Both the position numbers and the translations under genes were made by a program. DNA of 25,575 bases from Schizophyllum amplum (lineage: Eukaryota > Basidiomycota > Agaricomycetes > Agaricales > Schizophyllaceae), in assembly GCA_007026445.1 (NCBI GenBank), contig VDMD01000237.1:1-25575 (forward strand), in the 5' to 3' direction. Below the pieces are notes generated by a model. The model saw nothing but the letters and a program-made list of their open reading frames with translations, made no database searches and had not been told where the DNA came from. Of the stretch, positions 1 through 11,880 are shown piece by piece (position 1 is the first letter of the stretch; every line of letters starts with the position of its first letter).

Positions 1-240
1 ATCCACTCCCGAGTCCGCAAAGTTCTCCGTATCCTCGCGCTCGTGCCACGGCTTTATGACAGCGCGCGCGGTCTCCGGTACATCGAGGTTGAGCCCGTGG
101 ACGCTTCGGCGCTTGGCATATTGGCTCGCGTGAGACGGAGCGACAGACGGGCGCGCTTACTTGTCCTTATCAATGACACGGAACAGGTTCGACGCGTCTG
201 CAGTTTCTGCGTTCAAAGACGAGGAGTTGCTGGGTTCCAT
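1..240 (-). CDS. PITH-domain protein (5' end only, runs off the left edge)
   Basis: Two exons can be spliced on the minus strand: 240..161 and 103..1. A 57-nt intron (104..160) has a GTAAGC donor and an AAG acceptor. The start is the ATG at 240 in a good context (CACCACCATGG); an in-frame ATG at 387 exists but its extension looks non-coding. The spliced product has 60 visible residues. It reads SNLFRVIDKDNVHGLNL, then AVIKPWHERED, then NFADSGVD at the window edge. This is the opening of the PITH fold, with the V-x-K-P-W-x-E-R signature found in PITHD1 and in the C-terminal domain of thioredoxin-like 1, which associates with the proteasome. There is no thioredoxin domain before it, so a stand-alone PITHD1-type protein is more likely than a TXNL1 fusion. 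Family membership is well supported; the function is inferred. Confidence 0.75.
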
Positions 241-573
241 GGTGGTGAGCAGGTAAGTGAGCAGATGGTGTGTAGCAAAGCACTGATCCAGATCAGAAAG
301 CATCGGGCAACCCCTCGTGAGAATACGCGCGTGGTGGACCACATCTGTTGTACCCCTCAACCGGTCCCAAAGCTTCCAAATTCTCAATGAGTGTTTGGCC
401 AGTAATGAAGTGAGATGGGATTGGTAGACAGGCCCAGCAGCACAGGCCTGGCATATGCATTTAAGATAAAAGCACTTTGTGCACGTCAGTCTCAGCGAGA
501 GCAGAGGGGACCGTGAGATGGCATTAAAATAGTCCTAGCCAGGACCAGCGCACCGGACATAGCGATGAGTATA
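241..573. other. Intergenic, upstream of the PITH gene and downstream of uS5m
   Basis: Between two minus-strand genes. It must hold the PITH promoter and the uS5m 3' end. Open frames here are short and show no conserved protein features. I see no RNA gene or repeat. Confidence 0.5.
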
Positions 574-2632
574 TTATGACTTTTGCAGATGAATAAGCTT
601 CCGCCCCCGTTCCCGCTCGACGTCCTGCTTGCTGATCAAACCCATCCCCTTCATACCGGTCATGCCCTTTCCGCCCAGACCATTGCCCATAGCTATAGGC
701 GCATGACCGGCCTGTATCATACGCATCGTCGCCTTGATGACATTGGTCTTGTTGCGGCTGCCCCAGACCTTGGCGGAGATGTCCCGAATGCCAGCGGCCT
801 TGAGAATCTGAGCAGCGAAGGTGAGTACTGCACTACGTGCACAGACGCGCAAGGCGCACCTGGTGTATGTTCGGGTTGCACATGAGGCCGAAGCCCAGCG
901 GACGTGGACGCATCTTCACCTGCGTCGCACCGAGCTTGGTCTCCAGATCAGACCAAATGGTACGCTTCTCGAACCTATCCACGAAGTCCAGGTTTCTGAG
1001 TGCCTGCAGCTCGGCTGCCTCGAAGGCCTTGATGTGTTCTTCGTGGGTGGCTTGCCCTAGACCAACAATGCCGTCCCATTGCCGAGAACGACCATCGAAT
1101 TGTAAGCCGCGATTTTGCCCTTGCCCGTCTGGTGCGACACCATGCGTATGAGCAGGGTGTAGCGGATCAAATTCTTCTTCAAGGACAAGGGATACTCTCG
1201 AAATTGGCGCTGGTTTTCCTGAACTTCGTCCGACTTTTCCGGTACCCATTCAGGGTTGGCGAAGTCGAAGCCCTGGTCCGCCATGGCTTCGTGAAAGATG
1301 GACTCGTGATTACGGAAGACGACCTTGTTGTGATACGGGTTCTCCTTGTCAGGTGGAAAGTCGAGCACCGTACGGGAATCCATGATAGGGTCGGCCGTCA
1401 TGAGGTTCGGGTACGGCTCGATTCCATATTGCTTGACGAAGGTGTGGCCCATCTCTAGAGAGTAATGTCAATGATCGTTAGACCCGAAGAAAGGAGATAC
1501 TTGCCGTCCTTAACCGTAATGGTGCGAGTGGGATCGTGCTCCGCCTCCGCCTTTGCCCGTGCTGCCTCTCGCTCAGCGAGTTCACGCTCGCGACCTGCAA
1601 ATGGCTGTTAAATATTTCTTATGCACAAGAAGAAACTAACGCACGGCGCAGTATGAGCTCCTTCTCCTGGGTCCAGTCTATTTCGACCTTTTCGAATGAT
1701 ACGGACTCTTCACTCATGGGAATGACAGCCGGACGGGTAGTATATTCAAACCGCACCCCGATAGAGCGGAGGAAGGCCTCCGCTTCCCGGAGAGGGCCAA
1801 GATTCGGGCCACCGAGTGTAGGAATGCGCGCCAGTATGTCGCGCAATCGGTCCTTCTCCTGCTGTTCCAAGCCTTCCAACTTGCGCCTGACGGCGGGCCG
1901 CGCCAGCCTAGTCATCAGCTCTTTCTGAGGATCACCCAGTGGTGTTGCGGGATCCTCGAGTTTGTCTGTGTAATTTTCAGCTGAGTTGTTCTGAAGATGT
2001 GGAGGCAACGACGCACCGACCGCCTTCACTCCTAGGGAAGGATCAAGTGTGCCGGCTTTGAGCCGTCGCGCCATGTTACGAACCTCAGTGAAGCCGTCCT
2101 TCACTAAATCTGTACGAAGGAGGTCGGGGTTGACAGCCATTCCGCTGGCCTCCATGCTGGTCTTGAGACTGGCGTACGCAGCGTCAAACGCCATGTCAGC
2201 CAAGGCAGTCCGCAGGGGGTCGTCAAACAGTGCTACAAGACAGCGTTAGAGAAGGATAAACAGTCCACGAAGTCACTCACGATCCCCTCTGACCAGATAG
2301 TGCAGCTGCGCCCGCGCCTGCTCCTTACTGTAGACAGCAGGCTCCTCCTCGCCACTGTGACTCGGCGCGGAAGGCGGCGGGTCAGTGCGCTGTTGGCTTG
2401 GAGCACCCTCCGACGTTCCATAGACCCTCGTCGCCTTCTCTAGGAGGTCCGCGACGGTCCGCTGGCGGTCGCCGCTGTCGATCGACTCTCCCGAGGTTGC
2501 GTCCTTCCCACTGCTGCCGCTGGTCGAGCTGTTATGCCGTGCGAAGCATGCGTGCGCAGAGGCAGCACCGCGCGCGGCGTACGGCCTTGAGAGCGACGCG
2601 GCGACGAGGACTTGGCGCGGTAAACGATTCAT
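574..2632 (-). CDS. MRPS5: Mitochondrial small-subunit ribosomal protein uS5m (37S S5)
   Basis: Structural protein of the mitochondrial small ribosomal subunit. The five-exon model is complement(574..807, 860..1454, 1505..1594, 1645..2232, 2281..2632). Introns are 52, 50, 50 and 48 nt. The N-terminus (MNRLPRQVLVAASLSRPYAA) is Arg/Ala/Ser-rich and lacks acids, as expected for a mitochondrial presequence. A long fungal-type linker follows. Next comes the S5 N-terminal RNA-binding domain (GKGKIAAYNSMVVLGNG, then GIVGLGQATHEEH), then the C-terminal domain (AAGIRDISAKVWGSRNK) and a Gly/Met-rich tail. Two oddities are seen. The intron 1455..1504 only keeps frame if spliced as GC-AG (donor GCAAGT). 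Inside the S5 motif one base is missing in the C-run at 1075-1077 (plus strand), giving a -1 frameshift. The exons sum to 1859 nt; restoring one base gives 1860, that is 619 residues. Identity is very sure; the frameshift may be a base-call error. Confidence 0.9.
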
Positions 2633-3216
2633 ACGCGTTCAGGAAAAAGGCATGTATTTCCAAACCCGTTTGACCCGGTCCGCAAACCGCGTTGCAGTCA
2701 CATGACTTGTGTCGAATCTTGGGCGAAGATAATTTATGTATACGCGATACAAGCCGGCGGCCTCGTATGCTCGCATGTGTAGGACCATAGGCCCATTACT
2801 TTGACTGGTTTATACTCTGACTGTCTATTGTGTGTCTGATCCGCAAGAGTCGCGAGTAATTTTTCAAGCCACTGGCTTTGCGCCCCTACAACGTTGCCTA
2901 TTCCCGTAAGGTGTCGTACAGATGGTGGTACACTAGGTACTGTTACATATGAAGATGCGTATGAGTAGGAGAAATCGACCAGCCATGCCCTATGAATGAG
3001 ATAAATAGGAGTGTGCGTGCGTGGTGCGTGGATGGGCGTCTACAATGCGATGTGGTTCATTGTCCCGGAGATGTCATGTGTTGTGAATGATGAAGTCGTA
3101 TCATGGAGTGGTAGAAGAAGAGAAAACAACGTAAGAAGACGAAGAGGCATAGACAGGGAGTGTGGATACTGATGATGCGACCTCTATATACAAAAGCTTT
3201 CGCCGTCGAGCCCCAG
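2633..3216. other. Intergenic, 5' of uS5m and 3' of the kinase
   Basis: About 580 bases with no supported gene. It should contain the uS5m promoter next to 2632 and the kinase 3' UTR near 3216. No repeat or RNA gene was recognised. Confidence 0.5.
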
Positions 3217-5548
<2,332 letters not shown>

Positions 5549-6695
5549 GGTGGGCGATGGGGGCGAACGGAAGGTGACGGAGCCCGGGGGCGAGTGCGGT
5601 GGGGTGATTCTGGAGAGGGACCGCTTAAAAGCAGCGCAGCAGGAGGTACCGCTGGGAACGTGCCGTCCAGTCGTTTTCAGCGTGTTGAACACGAGGAGAT
5701 CAAATGATGGCGTGCGTGCAGGATCGGGGCTAGGCGACGAGCAGGTTGCAGCAACGAACTTATAACAAGCTGAGTTTCAAGCAGGTGGAACTGGGGTTGA
5801 GGGTGCGAAGGCCAAGTTCCGCGCCGGGAAGAGGGGGGGAGTGTGGCAACAAGTACAGCATCCATTCTCGGGATTATAAGTCTCGAGTGAGATCGGGGGA
5901 TCGCTGAATAGGGATAGAGGGTGGACTCGCCACAAATAGTGCGCACAAGACGATCGCCAGCCCAAGGAATACCGATCTGGGAGCGGTTCCCTCGCAGCGG
6001 AATGTGCCACAATTGGCGGCGCCTGACTGACCTGAACACCGGAAGCAAACCGCGCGACCCAGCTGGGCAGGACGAAATCAACCGGGGCGCTCTTGCCGCC
6101 GTAACAAGAGCGACCAGCACGTTCTCGCAGGCGACTACGGCCTCCTTGGGCGCACGACCGTCCGCTCGGTCAGGCAACGACGTAAAGGTGCAACAACAAT
6201 GTGCGCCTGTTGAGGCAGGTCAGTGCGGGCGCTATAAAGGTTGAATACAATTACTCACATGAACGGGTACAATCGAGTAAAGGGCTTCGAAAGATGCGTA
6301 TTAGCGGATTTACAACCTGGGTCTTAGCATGTTGACAGGTGAACTTGGCGTTGATTACTTCGGTCGCTGGAGCGCGCACTGGCATAATAGACAATGAGAT
6401 TGACACGTTCAATCGGGAGGCCCCTGCCTTTAGCAATGTGCTGAACTGCACTATGGTCGTGTTCGTGACGTCCAGAGGTGCAAAGAGCAGAGGGGCCGTG
6501 CGAACTTAAGACCTGCCGGCATCACGCGAAAGGGTGGCCACCAGGCCACGAGGGTCACGTTGATGGTAACGTCACACCCGTGAGTATTTCATGCATCGTG
6601 CAGCCTTCCCTTCACTCGACGATCATCTCCAGAGTCGCAACCGAGGTCACCCCAGCGCTTGTCTGCCACTCTCAGCACCGTACCGCTCCTTCCTC
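5549..6695. other. Divergent intergenic region between the kinase and the KEN-box gene
   Basis: About 1.15 kb between two divergently transcribed genes, so it should carry both promoters. A TTATAAG box on the minus strand near 5757-5765 lies about 210 nt upstream of the kinase ATG. A TATAAAG on the plus strand near 6234 lies about 460 nt upstream of the KEN-box gene. Open frames in both directions look random in composition and contain no recognisable domain. Confidence 0.45.
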
Positions 6696-7568
6696 ATGTC
6701 TGGTCGCTCGTTCTCCGTCTACCGCGATACCCCCGTGGCGCCGCCGGCTGCCACTGCCCCAGCGACGTCCGAGAAGCCTCCGCTCACTGGCAGCTCGGAC
6801 GTCGTGGCACCCGCGACGCCGCTCTCACCCACCGGTGGCGAGAAGGAGAACACCAACCCCGTGACTGGCCAGCGCGCTGGCGCTCCGACGGTTGCGGGCA
6901 AGAAGCGCAAGACGGCTGTGCTGGCGGCGAAGCCGACCATGCCTCTGGGAGAGAAAGCGCGGCAGGAGTCAGAGTCGGTGGAGCCTGAAGCGAAGAAGCG
7001 CAAGGCTTCGACTCTTCGCCCCAAGGACGGCAAGTCTTCTTCCACCAGGAAGGGGGCTAGCGGGTCTGCGAAGAAGGGAGCGAAGAAGGTCGGCCGCCGC
7101 GGCGCATCGCCTATGCCCAAGGTCGAGGAAGATCCAGAGGAGAACGACATGAGAGAGGTTACGCAGGCCCTCATCAACGAACGATGCTACGAACTGACGG
7201 TCAGTCCGCTGGCCGACGTCACCGAGGCGTACGTCGAGAAGTCGACGGAGAAGGACGCGAGTCCCACGAAAAGTGTGAACACATTCAAGACTATCAGAGT
7301 ACGTGGCCACTTCTTGTTCTTCCCCGCATTCTATTGACGCCGTATTTAGGAAAAATCTGTCGAACCCGAGATATCCGACCCCACCCCGATCGCGCCCGTG
7401 AAGGACTCTGTCATTCGCAAGGTCCTCACGACCCCGGAGCGCCGGGCCATCTCCTCCACGTTCACCTTCCAGTCTCCATCCCCCACGAGCGAACGCTACA
7501 AGGACTCGCTCGCCGATCCCGAGCTGAGGTTCGATCCCGAGTCCGACGACCTCTTTGGCCTCTTCTGA
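6696..7568 (+). CDS. Unrecognised basic protein with a KEN box
   Basis: Two exons, 6696..7298 and 7350..7568, with a 51-nt intron (GTACGT donor, TTTAG acceptor), encode 273 residues. The start is the ATG at 6696 (MSGRSFSVYRDTP); an in-frame ATG at 6591 would add 35 residues of poor coding character. I do not recognise a globular domain. Visible features are a KEN motif (GGEKENTNPVTG, K50-E51-N52), several SP/TP sites (RDTP, ATPLSP, SPLAD, ASPTK, QSPSPT), and Lys-rich stretches resembling nuclear localisation signals (GKKRKT near 69, AKKRKA near 99, KKGAKK near 126). RKVL near 224 resembles a minimal D-box. The end is acidic and hydrophobic (DDLFGLF). KEN plus CDK-like sites plus basic patches suggest a nuclear protein turned over by APC/C, but this is inference from short motifs. 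Confidence 0.75.
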
Positions 7569-8329
7569 CGACGGGGAGCGCCTTACGAACGAACGAAGAA
7601 ACACAGTATCTCTCATCATCTTTGCACTATATATTGGCATGCACTATGGCTGTCGCAGAATGCTATTCTCCTTGCCGCCCTGCCACTTACGCATCTTATC
7701 GCATACCATCGTTATTCTACTTCATGGCCAGGCAGCTCTATCGGAGCTGCAATGCTTGTCGGCATTTCCCCTCATGTGCTCTGATCTCTTCGCATATAGC
7801 CTGGACGTTTCTGAACTTGGCCCAGACAGACAGTCTACATACACGCCATCTTCTATACGTCGCTGCAGTGCTGTCCGTGCTACCTATCCCTGTGTACAAC
7901 CACAACATTGCATCTTATTGTACCTGGCATGCAATCATCATCCGTATTTATGGTGTTTATACCCTTCGTGCAAGCGGCTCTACTGCGGTCAGGGTGCTCG
8001 ACCAGATCCCAGCCAACGCAGGACGCGGTCTTTGACGAGTCCGACAGAAATGTCAGAAATGATGTCAGGGACAGGACGCGTGTGCTGGATTGTGGGTGCT
8101 TTGATCATGTGATCGCGTGACTCGCGGCCAGGCAAACCGATATCTCGGCCCCGTATCGGCCGCACCGTTTAGCGCCGCCAACACTGTTGTTCAACCTGGC
8201 GCGTCCACATGATGATGCATACGACGCAGCGCCGCCGCCTGAGAGCAGGCAGACTGGAGAGATAAGGACTCTCAATGGGCTGGACGATGCCCCGCACATC
8301 TTGCTTCCTGCATCGACGTTTCCGACGCC
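7569..8329. other. Intergenic, 3' of the KEN-box gene and 5' of the permease
   Basis: About 760 bases. Several long open frames cross it but none has recognisable protein sequence, and they overlap the KEN-box 3' end in other frames. The last 200 bases should contain the permease promoter. Confidence 0.5.
8259..8266 (+). promoter_or_regulatory. GATA-type motif upstream of the permease
   Basis: GAGATAAG sits about 65 nt upstream of the permease ATG and fits the HGATAR consensus bound by fungal GATA factors that control nitrogen-source permeases. It is a single short motif, so chance occurrence is quite possible. Confidence 0.25.
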
Positions 8330-11300
8330 ATGGGGTTCCTTCAGCGCTTAGAAGTGTCCCACCAGCCAGGCCAGTCCTATTCCCAGATGTTTCTGGAGGT
8401 ACGTTTCCTAACATTGTCGTGAAGATCATGTCAGGAATCAGGATTCAACTCACCATCTTGTAGAATGAGGATCTCCGGCCAGTGGAGGCAGACAAACGAA
8501 CCTGGAAGGGCCGGAACTTTGTCACCTTGTACGGTCTCTGCTGCCCTAGTATGATCTGTGTGCGAGATTAACGCGAAGGCCTTCTTCAGCTGGATTGCCG
8601 ATAGTTTCAACATCAATACGTTCGCTTCGTCTTTTAAACTTAAGAAGACACTGTATCTGATCATGCGGCTCTCACAGATGGATGATCGCTTCATCCATGA
8701 TTGGACTGGGCCTTTCCTGGTGGCAGGCATGGATATGCGTCTGGGCCGGCTACCTCGCAGTAGCGCCCTTCATAGCTTTGAACGCGCGACCCGTACGAGG
8801 CTGGCACTCTATACTGGGTAGAAAGTCCCTAACGCCTCCTACTTAGGGTGCGATTCATCACATAACATTCCCTGTGGTGGCGCGGACAAGTTTTGGACTC
8901 TACGGCAGCCTGTGGTGCACCTTCAACCGTGGTGTAATGGGTGAGTTTGAGCGCGCCTCCACAATATCAATGCGTGCTCGCTTCTAACACTTCTGTCTAT
9001 AGCATGGTGCGTCCTCATGCGTTCGGCGCGCGGCGTCAGCCAACAGGCTCTATTCGCAGTATTTGGTATGGCGTCCAGGCTAGCATCGGCGGACAATGCG
9101 TGTTGGTGGCATTGCGTGCGATCTGGCCCTCTACGAACAACATACGTCAGTGCCGCACCTTCCAGTCGTGTCTGTCAAGTGACGGCGTTACTTTAAGCGA
9201 ACCATCTCCCCGCGTCCTCAGGGACTACGACGCGCGATTTTATGTGCTTCTTCCTCTTCTGGTTGATCAGCTTGCCTGCGATCTGGTTCCCTATACACCA
9301 GATGTTTGTGGTTCTCTAGCGCGTCACCGCCGCGGGCTGATCGTACCCTGCACATGCAGTCGCCACCTTTTCACCGTCAAGGCCATTGTCGCGCCTATCG
9401 CAGGCATCACCTTCTTCATCTGGTGTATCGTCAAAGCGCACGGTGTCGGTCCCATTATCCACCAACCTGCGGCGATACATGGCACGGAATTTTCTTGGGC
9501 TATGGTATCTAGCCTGATGTCGTGTATAAGCAACATGGCTACACTCATCACGTAGGTTTTGCAATGACAAGGACTGTCTGCTGTGCTGATGATCTTATAG
9601 CAATGCTCCTGACTTTGCCTCGCGCGCTCACTCGCCCTCGGCTGCCCTCTGGCCCCAGGTCTTTTCCGTGCCATTGACCTTCTCTATCGTCAGTTTCATT
9701 GGTATCATCGTCAGCTCCTCCTCCCAGGCCATTTATGGTGAAGCCATCTGGTCGCCTATTGATCTCTTGGGCCGGTTCCTGGACAACGACCCGTCCAGCG
9801 GAGAGCGCTTTGGGGTGCGTCTTTGATTCAAAATAGGCGAACCCTGAGCGAAATGATTAACATGCCAGTCTAGGTCTGGTTTATTGCGACCGCGTTCGTC
9901 ATTGCACAGGTGCGTCCTCATTTTCCGCAACATGATCACCTCCATATCTAACTGACCCCTTTCAATTACTACAGCTTGGGTACGCTGCGCTGCAGGACCC
10001 CTGACAATAGGCTGAGAGGCCTCTTCGCAAAATTCGGCTTTGTGACCAGTTCTATCCGCACCGATTTTGGGTGTTTCTGGCCAATTCTATCCGCATTTTG
10101 CAGAGACGTCCCCGGGGTACCCATTTCTATCCGCATACGCGCTGAGGCCTCCAAAAATCCCTAAAAATTCCCAGAAATCTCGTTTTTTTTTCACAGCGCC
10201 ACCGGCGCTGTGAGAGCTATAGAGTCATGTTTGAGCCCGATACCATGGTGTTTGCCGCGAGTTTCTGGAGCGGTGAGCCCAGTTTCCTTGCTCTTTGGGT
10301 TCGGAGTGGCGGGTCCGGTGGTTTGGGCTCATTTTCGGGCTGGAACTTAGCCAGTATGTAAGAATTGCCACAGCCGTGCTGGCAGTGGCTGCTAAGTGAG
10401 CGATTATAGGATACCGGTTACGCGGGAGTGTTCTTCAGGTTTTTCGGGGTTCGAGCCTCTGACCGGCCATCTTTTATCCGCACCCGCTGAGGCCTCCTTG
10501 GAGGTCGCCCAATTCTATCCGCATATTTTCGACAGGCCTGCGGCCGGCCCATGCCCAATTCTATCCGCAGAATGAAGTGGCCTCATTTTTGAGTTGCCCA
10601 ATTCTATCCGCACCCAAAACAGGCCTATGTGCGTATTGTCAGGGGTCCTTGCGCTGCCGCAAGGCTTCTGTCTCACAACAATTTATTGATGGACGCGTTC
10701 CAGGACCAACATCTCGGCAAATTCTGTCAGTGCCGGATGCGATCTGACAGCGCTTATGCCGCGGTTCATTGTAGGTTCCTGTTGATAGCATGACTGCGTC
10801 GCCTTGTAAGGGTGCAGACGCTGACACGTCTCGCAGAACATCCGGCGCGGGGGCTATGTCGCGGCCATTGTCGGCATCTGCATGCTCCCGTGGAACTTGC
10901 TCAAGGATAGCAATAGCTTCACGTCCTACCTGTCGGCGTACTCCGTTTTTCTGAGCTCGATTGCGGGCGTTATGGTGCGTCTCGCCCGATAGCTAGCTGT
11001 ATCGCCTAGGTTGATCTCCTTGTGTAGGTAACAGAGTACTACCTCATCCGCCGTGGTCGGTACCACATTGCGGACCTGTACTCGAGTAATAAGGACGGTT
11101 GGTACTATTATACGTACGGTATCAACTTCCGCGCATACGTCGCATATATCGCGGGCATTCTCATCAACGTTGTCGGCTTCGCGGGCGCGAGTAAGTGCAT
11201 CTGATTCTGTCCACTTAAGATCTCCACGGTCACTGACATCCACTCCTACAGCCGGACGCGACGTACCTGCAGCGGCGACGCACATATACGAGCTGTCATT

Positions 11301-11496
11301 CTTCACCGGCTTCGGCGTGTCGTCTATCATCTACTACCTTCTGAACGTCGCTTTCCCGGTGCCCGGTCGGTCGAAGGGCTTCAAGGAGATGGACGTCTCG
11401 CAAATGGCCGATGATATCCATGAAGAGCGCGCAAGCATTAGCGACGAGTCCGACAAAAAGAGCGGGGTACGCGACAACGTGTACGAGGCCGCGTGA
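8330..11496 (+). CDS. NCS1-family (Fur-type) nucleobase/vitamin permease
   Basis: Plasma-membrane symporter of the NCS1 family, whose Fur branch carries uracil, uridine, allantoin, thiamine or nicotinamide riboside; the substrate here is unknown. Sixteen exons: 8330..8398, 8464..8528, 8590..8619, 8678..8792, 8847..8940, 9003..9006, 9060..9145, 9198..9303, 9360..9551, 9601..9814, 9874..9909, 9975..9979, 10704..10770, 10837..10974, 11028..11190 and 11252..11496. They total 1629 nt with no frame break, giving 542 residues, normal for the family. Signatures in order: [25 protein letters not shown] (TM1), [88 protein letters not shown], and an acidic cytosolic tail ending VYEAA. Exons of 4 nt (CATG) and 5 nt (CTTGG) are needed to keep frame and family spacing. 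The intron 9980..10703 contains a transposon. A GATA motif lies upstream. Confidence 0.92.
9986..9993 (+). repeat. Left target-site duplication of the intronic element
   Basis: TGCGCTGC, identical to 10650..10657 on the other side of the element. It lies 6 nt inside the intron's GTACGC donor. Confidence 0.85.
10050..10612 (+). repeat. Seven direct copies of an 11-bp motif in the element's subterminal regions
   Basis: TTCTATCCGCA occurs at 10050-10060, 10085-10095, 10125-10135, 10513-10523, 10559-10569 and 10602-10612. A one-base variant (TTTTATCCGCA) lies at 10472-10482. All are on the same strand, usually preceded by CCMA, and spaced about 35-46 bp within a left group of three and a right group of four. 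A CGCTGAGGCCTCC block follows one copy in each group (near 10138 and 10484). Clustered subterminal repeats are typical transposase-binding sites, though the uniform orientation is unusual. Confidence 0.85.
10191..10213. repeat. Perfect 10-bp hairpin inside the element
   Basis: TCACAGCGCC (10191-10200), loop ACC, then GGCGCTGTGA (10204-10213), preceded by a run of T. It can form a stable stem in DNA or in the intron RNA. No function is shown. Confidence 0.7.
10650..10657 (+). repeat. Right target-site duplication of the intronic element
   Basis: TGCGCTGC directly after the right inverted repeat. The remaining original intron continues to the TTCCAG acceptor at 10703. Confidence 0.85.
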
Positions 11497-11880
11497 GGGT
11501 ATGGAGGCGCAGGTTGGACGCAGGTGTGTGGAGGATAGGCTGCTGTACGACCGTCACTGTAACGTGTGTATGCCTATCGATGTGCTAGATGCAATGATGC
11601 GGCGCGATATGCGCTCAAGGTTAACGTTCAAGCCGGACCAGGCGCCAGCGCCACCTTTCGGCTAACATACGGGGCAGCCTCGTTGTCTGCAAGCCTCCCT
11701 GCAGGGCGTATAACCTGAGCATCTACGAGAGCTACGTCGATCTTCTCCTAGTACGTGCAGAAAAAGCACGCTGGTAGTGTCACAAGGACCTCTCGAGCAA
11801 TGCGTGTATGTTACATGTTAGTTTGAAGTCTACAGTGATAAAGTACATCGATGCTATAGATTGTCGTACAGCTTCCACCT
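11497..11880. other. Convergent intergenic region between the permease and PFK2
   Basis: About 380 bases between the stop codons of two converging genes; it should contain both 3' UTRs. No coding or structured element recognised. Confidence 0.5.

Larger units (their letters stand above)
9994..10649. mobile_element. Non-autonomous DNA transposon (MITE-like) in permease intron 12
   Basis: A 656-bp element bounded by perfect 16-bp terminal inverted repeats, AGGACCCCTGACAATA at 9994..10009 and its reverse complement at 10634..10649. A perfect 8-bp target-site duplication, TGCGCTGC, flanks it at 9986..9993 and 10650..10657. It encodes no transposase; its longest open frames are about 60 residues. 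Subtracting the element and one duplication copy turns the 724-nt intron into 60 nt, matching the other introns here. An 8-bp duplication fits hAT, and also KDZ (Kyakuja-Dileera-Zisupton) elements known in basidiomycetes; I cannot choose between them. It interrupts only intron sequence, so the permease may still be spliced normally. Confidence 0.85.

Noticed and set aside
5677..6244. Open frames on both strands between the kinase and the KEN-box gene
   Set aside because: Arg/Ser/Pro-rich translations without motifs, in a region expected to be promoter.
7184..8112. Long plus-strand open frames spanning the KEN-box 3' end and the next intergenic region
   Set aside because: They run out of frame with the clearly coding exon and contain no recognisable domain.
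8941..9059. Single-intron alternative (8941..9046) instead of the 4-nt microexon
   Set aside because: It keeps frame but adds three residues in a spacing-conserved NCS1 segment and replaces the expected MACIW with MGSIRSIW.
8941..9555. 204-residue plus-strand open frame
   Set aside because: It reads through three permease introns; only parts of it are true exon sequence.
10380..10457. tRNA-like A and B box resemblance (GGTTCGAGCC near 10449) suggesting a SINE
   Set aside because: No cloverleaf can be formed, the A-box match is poor, and the inverted ends plus 8-bp duplication indicate a DNA transposon.
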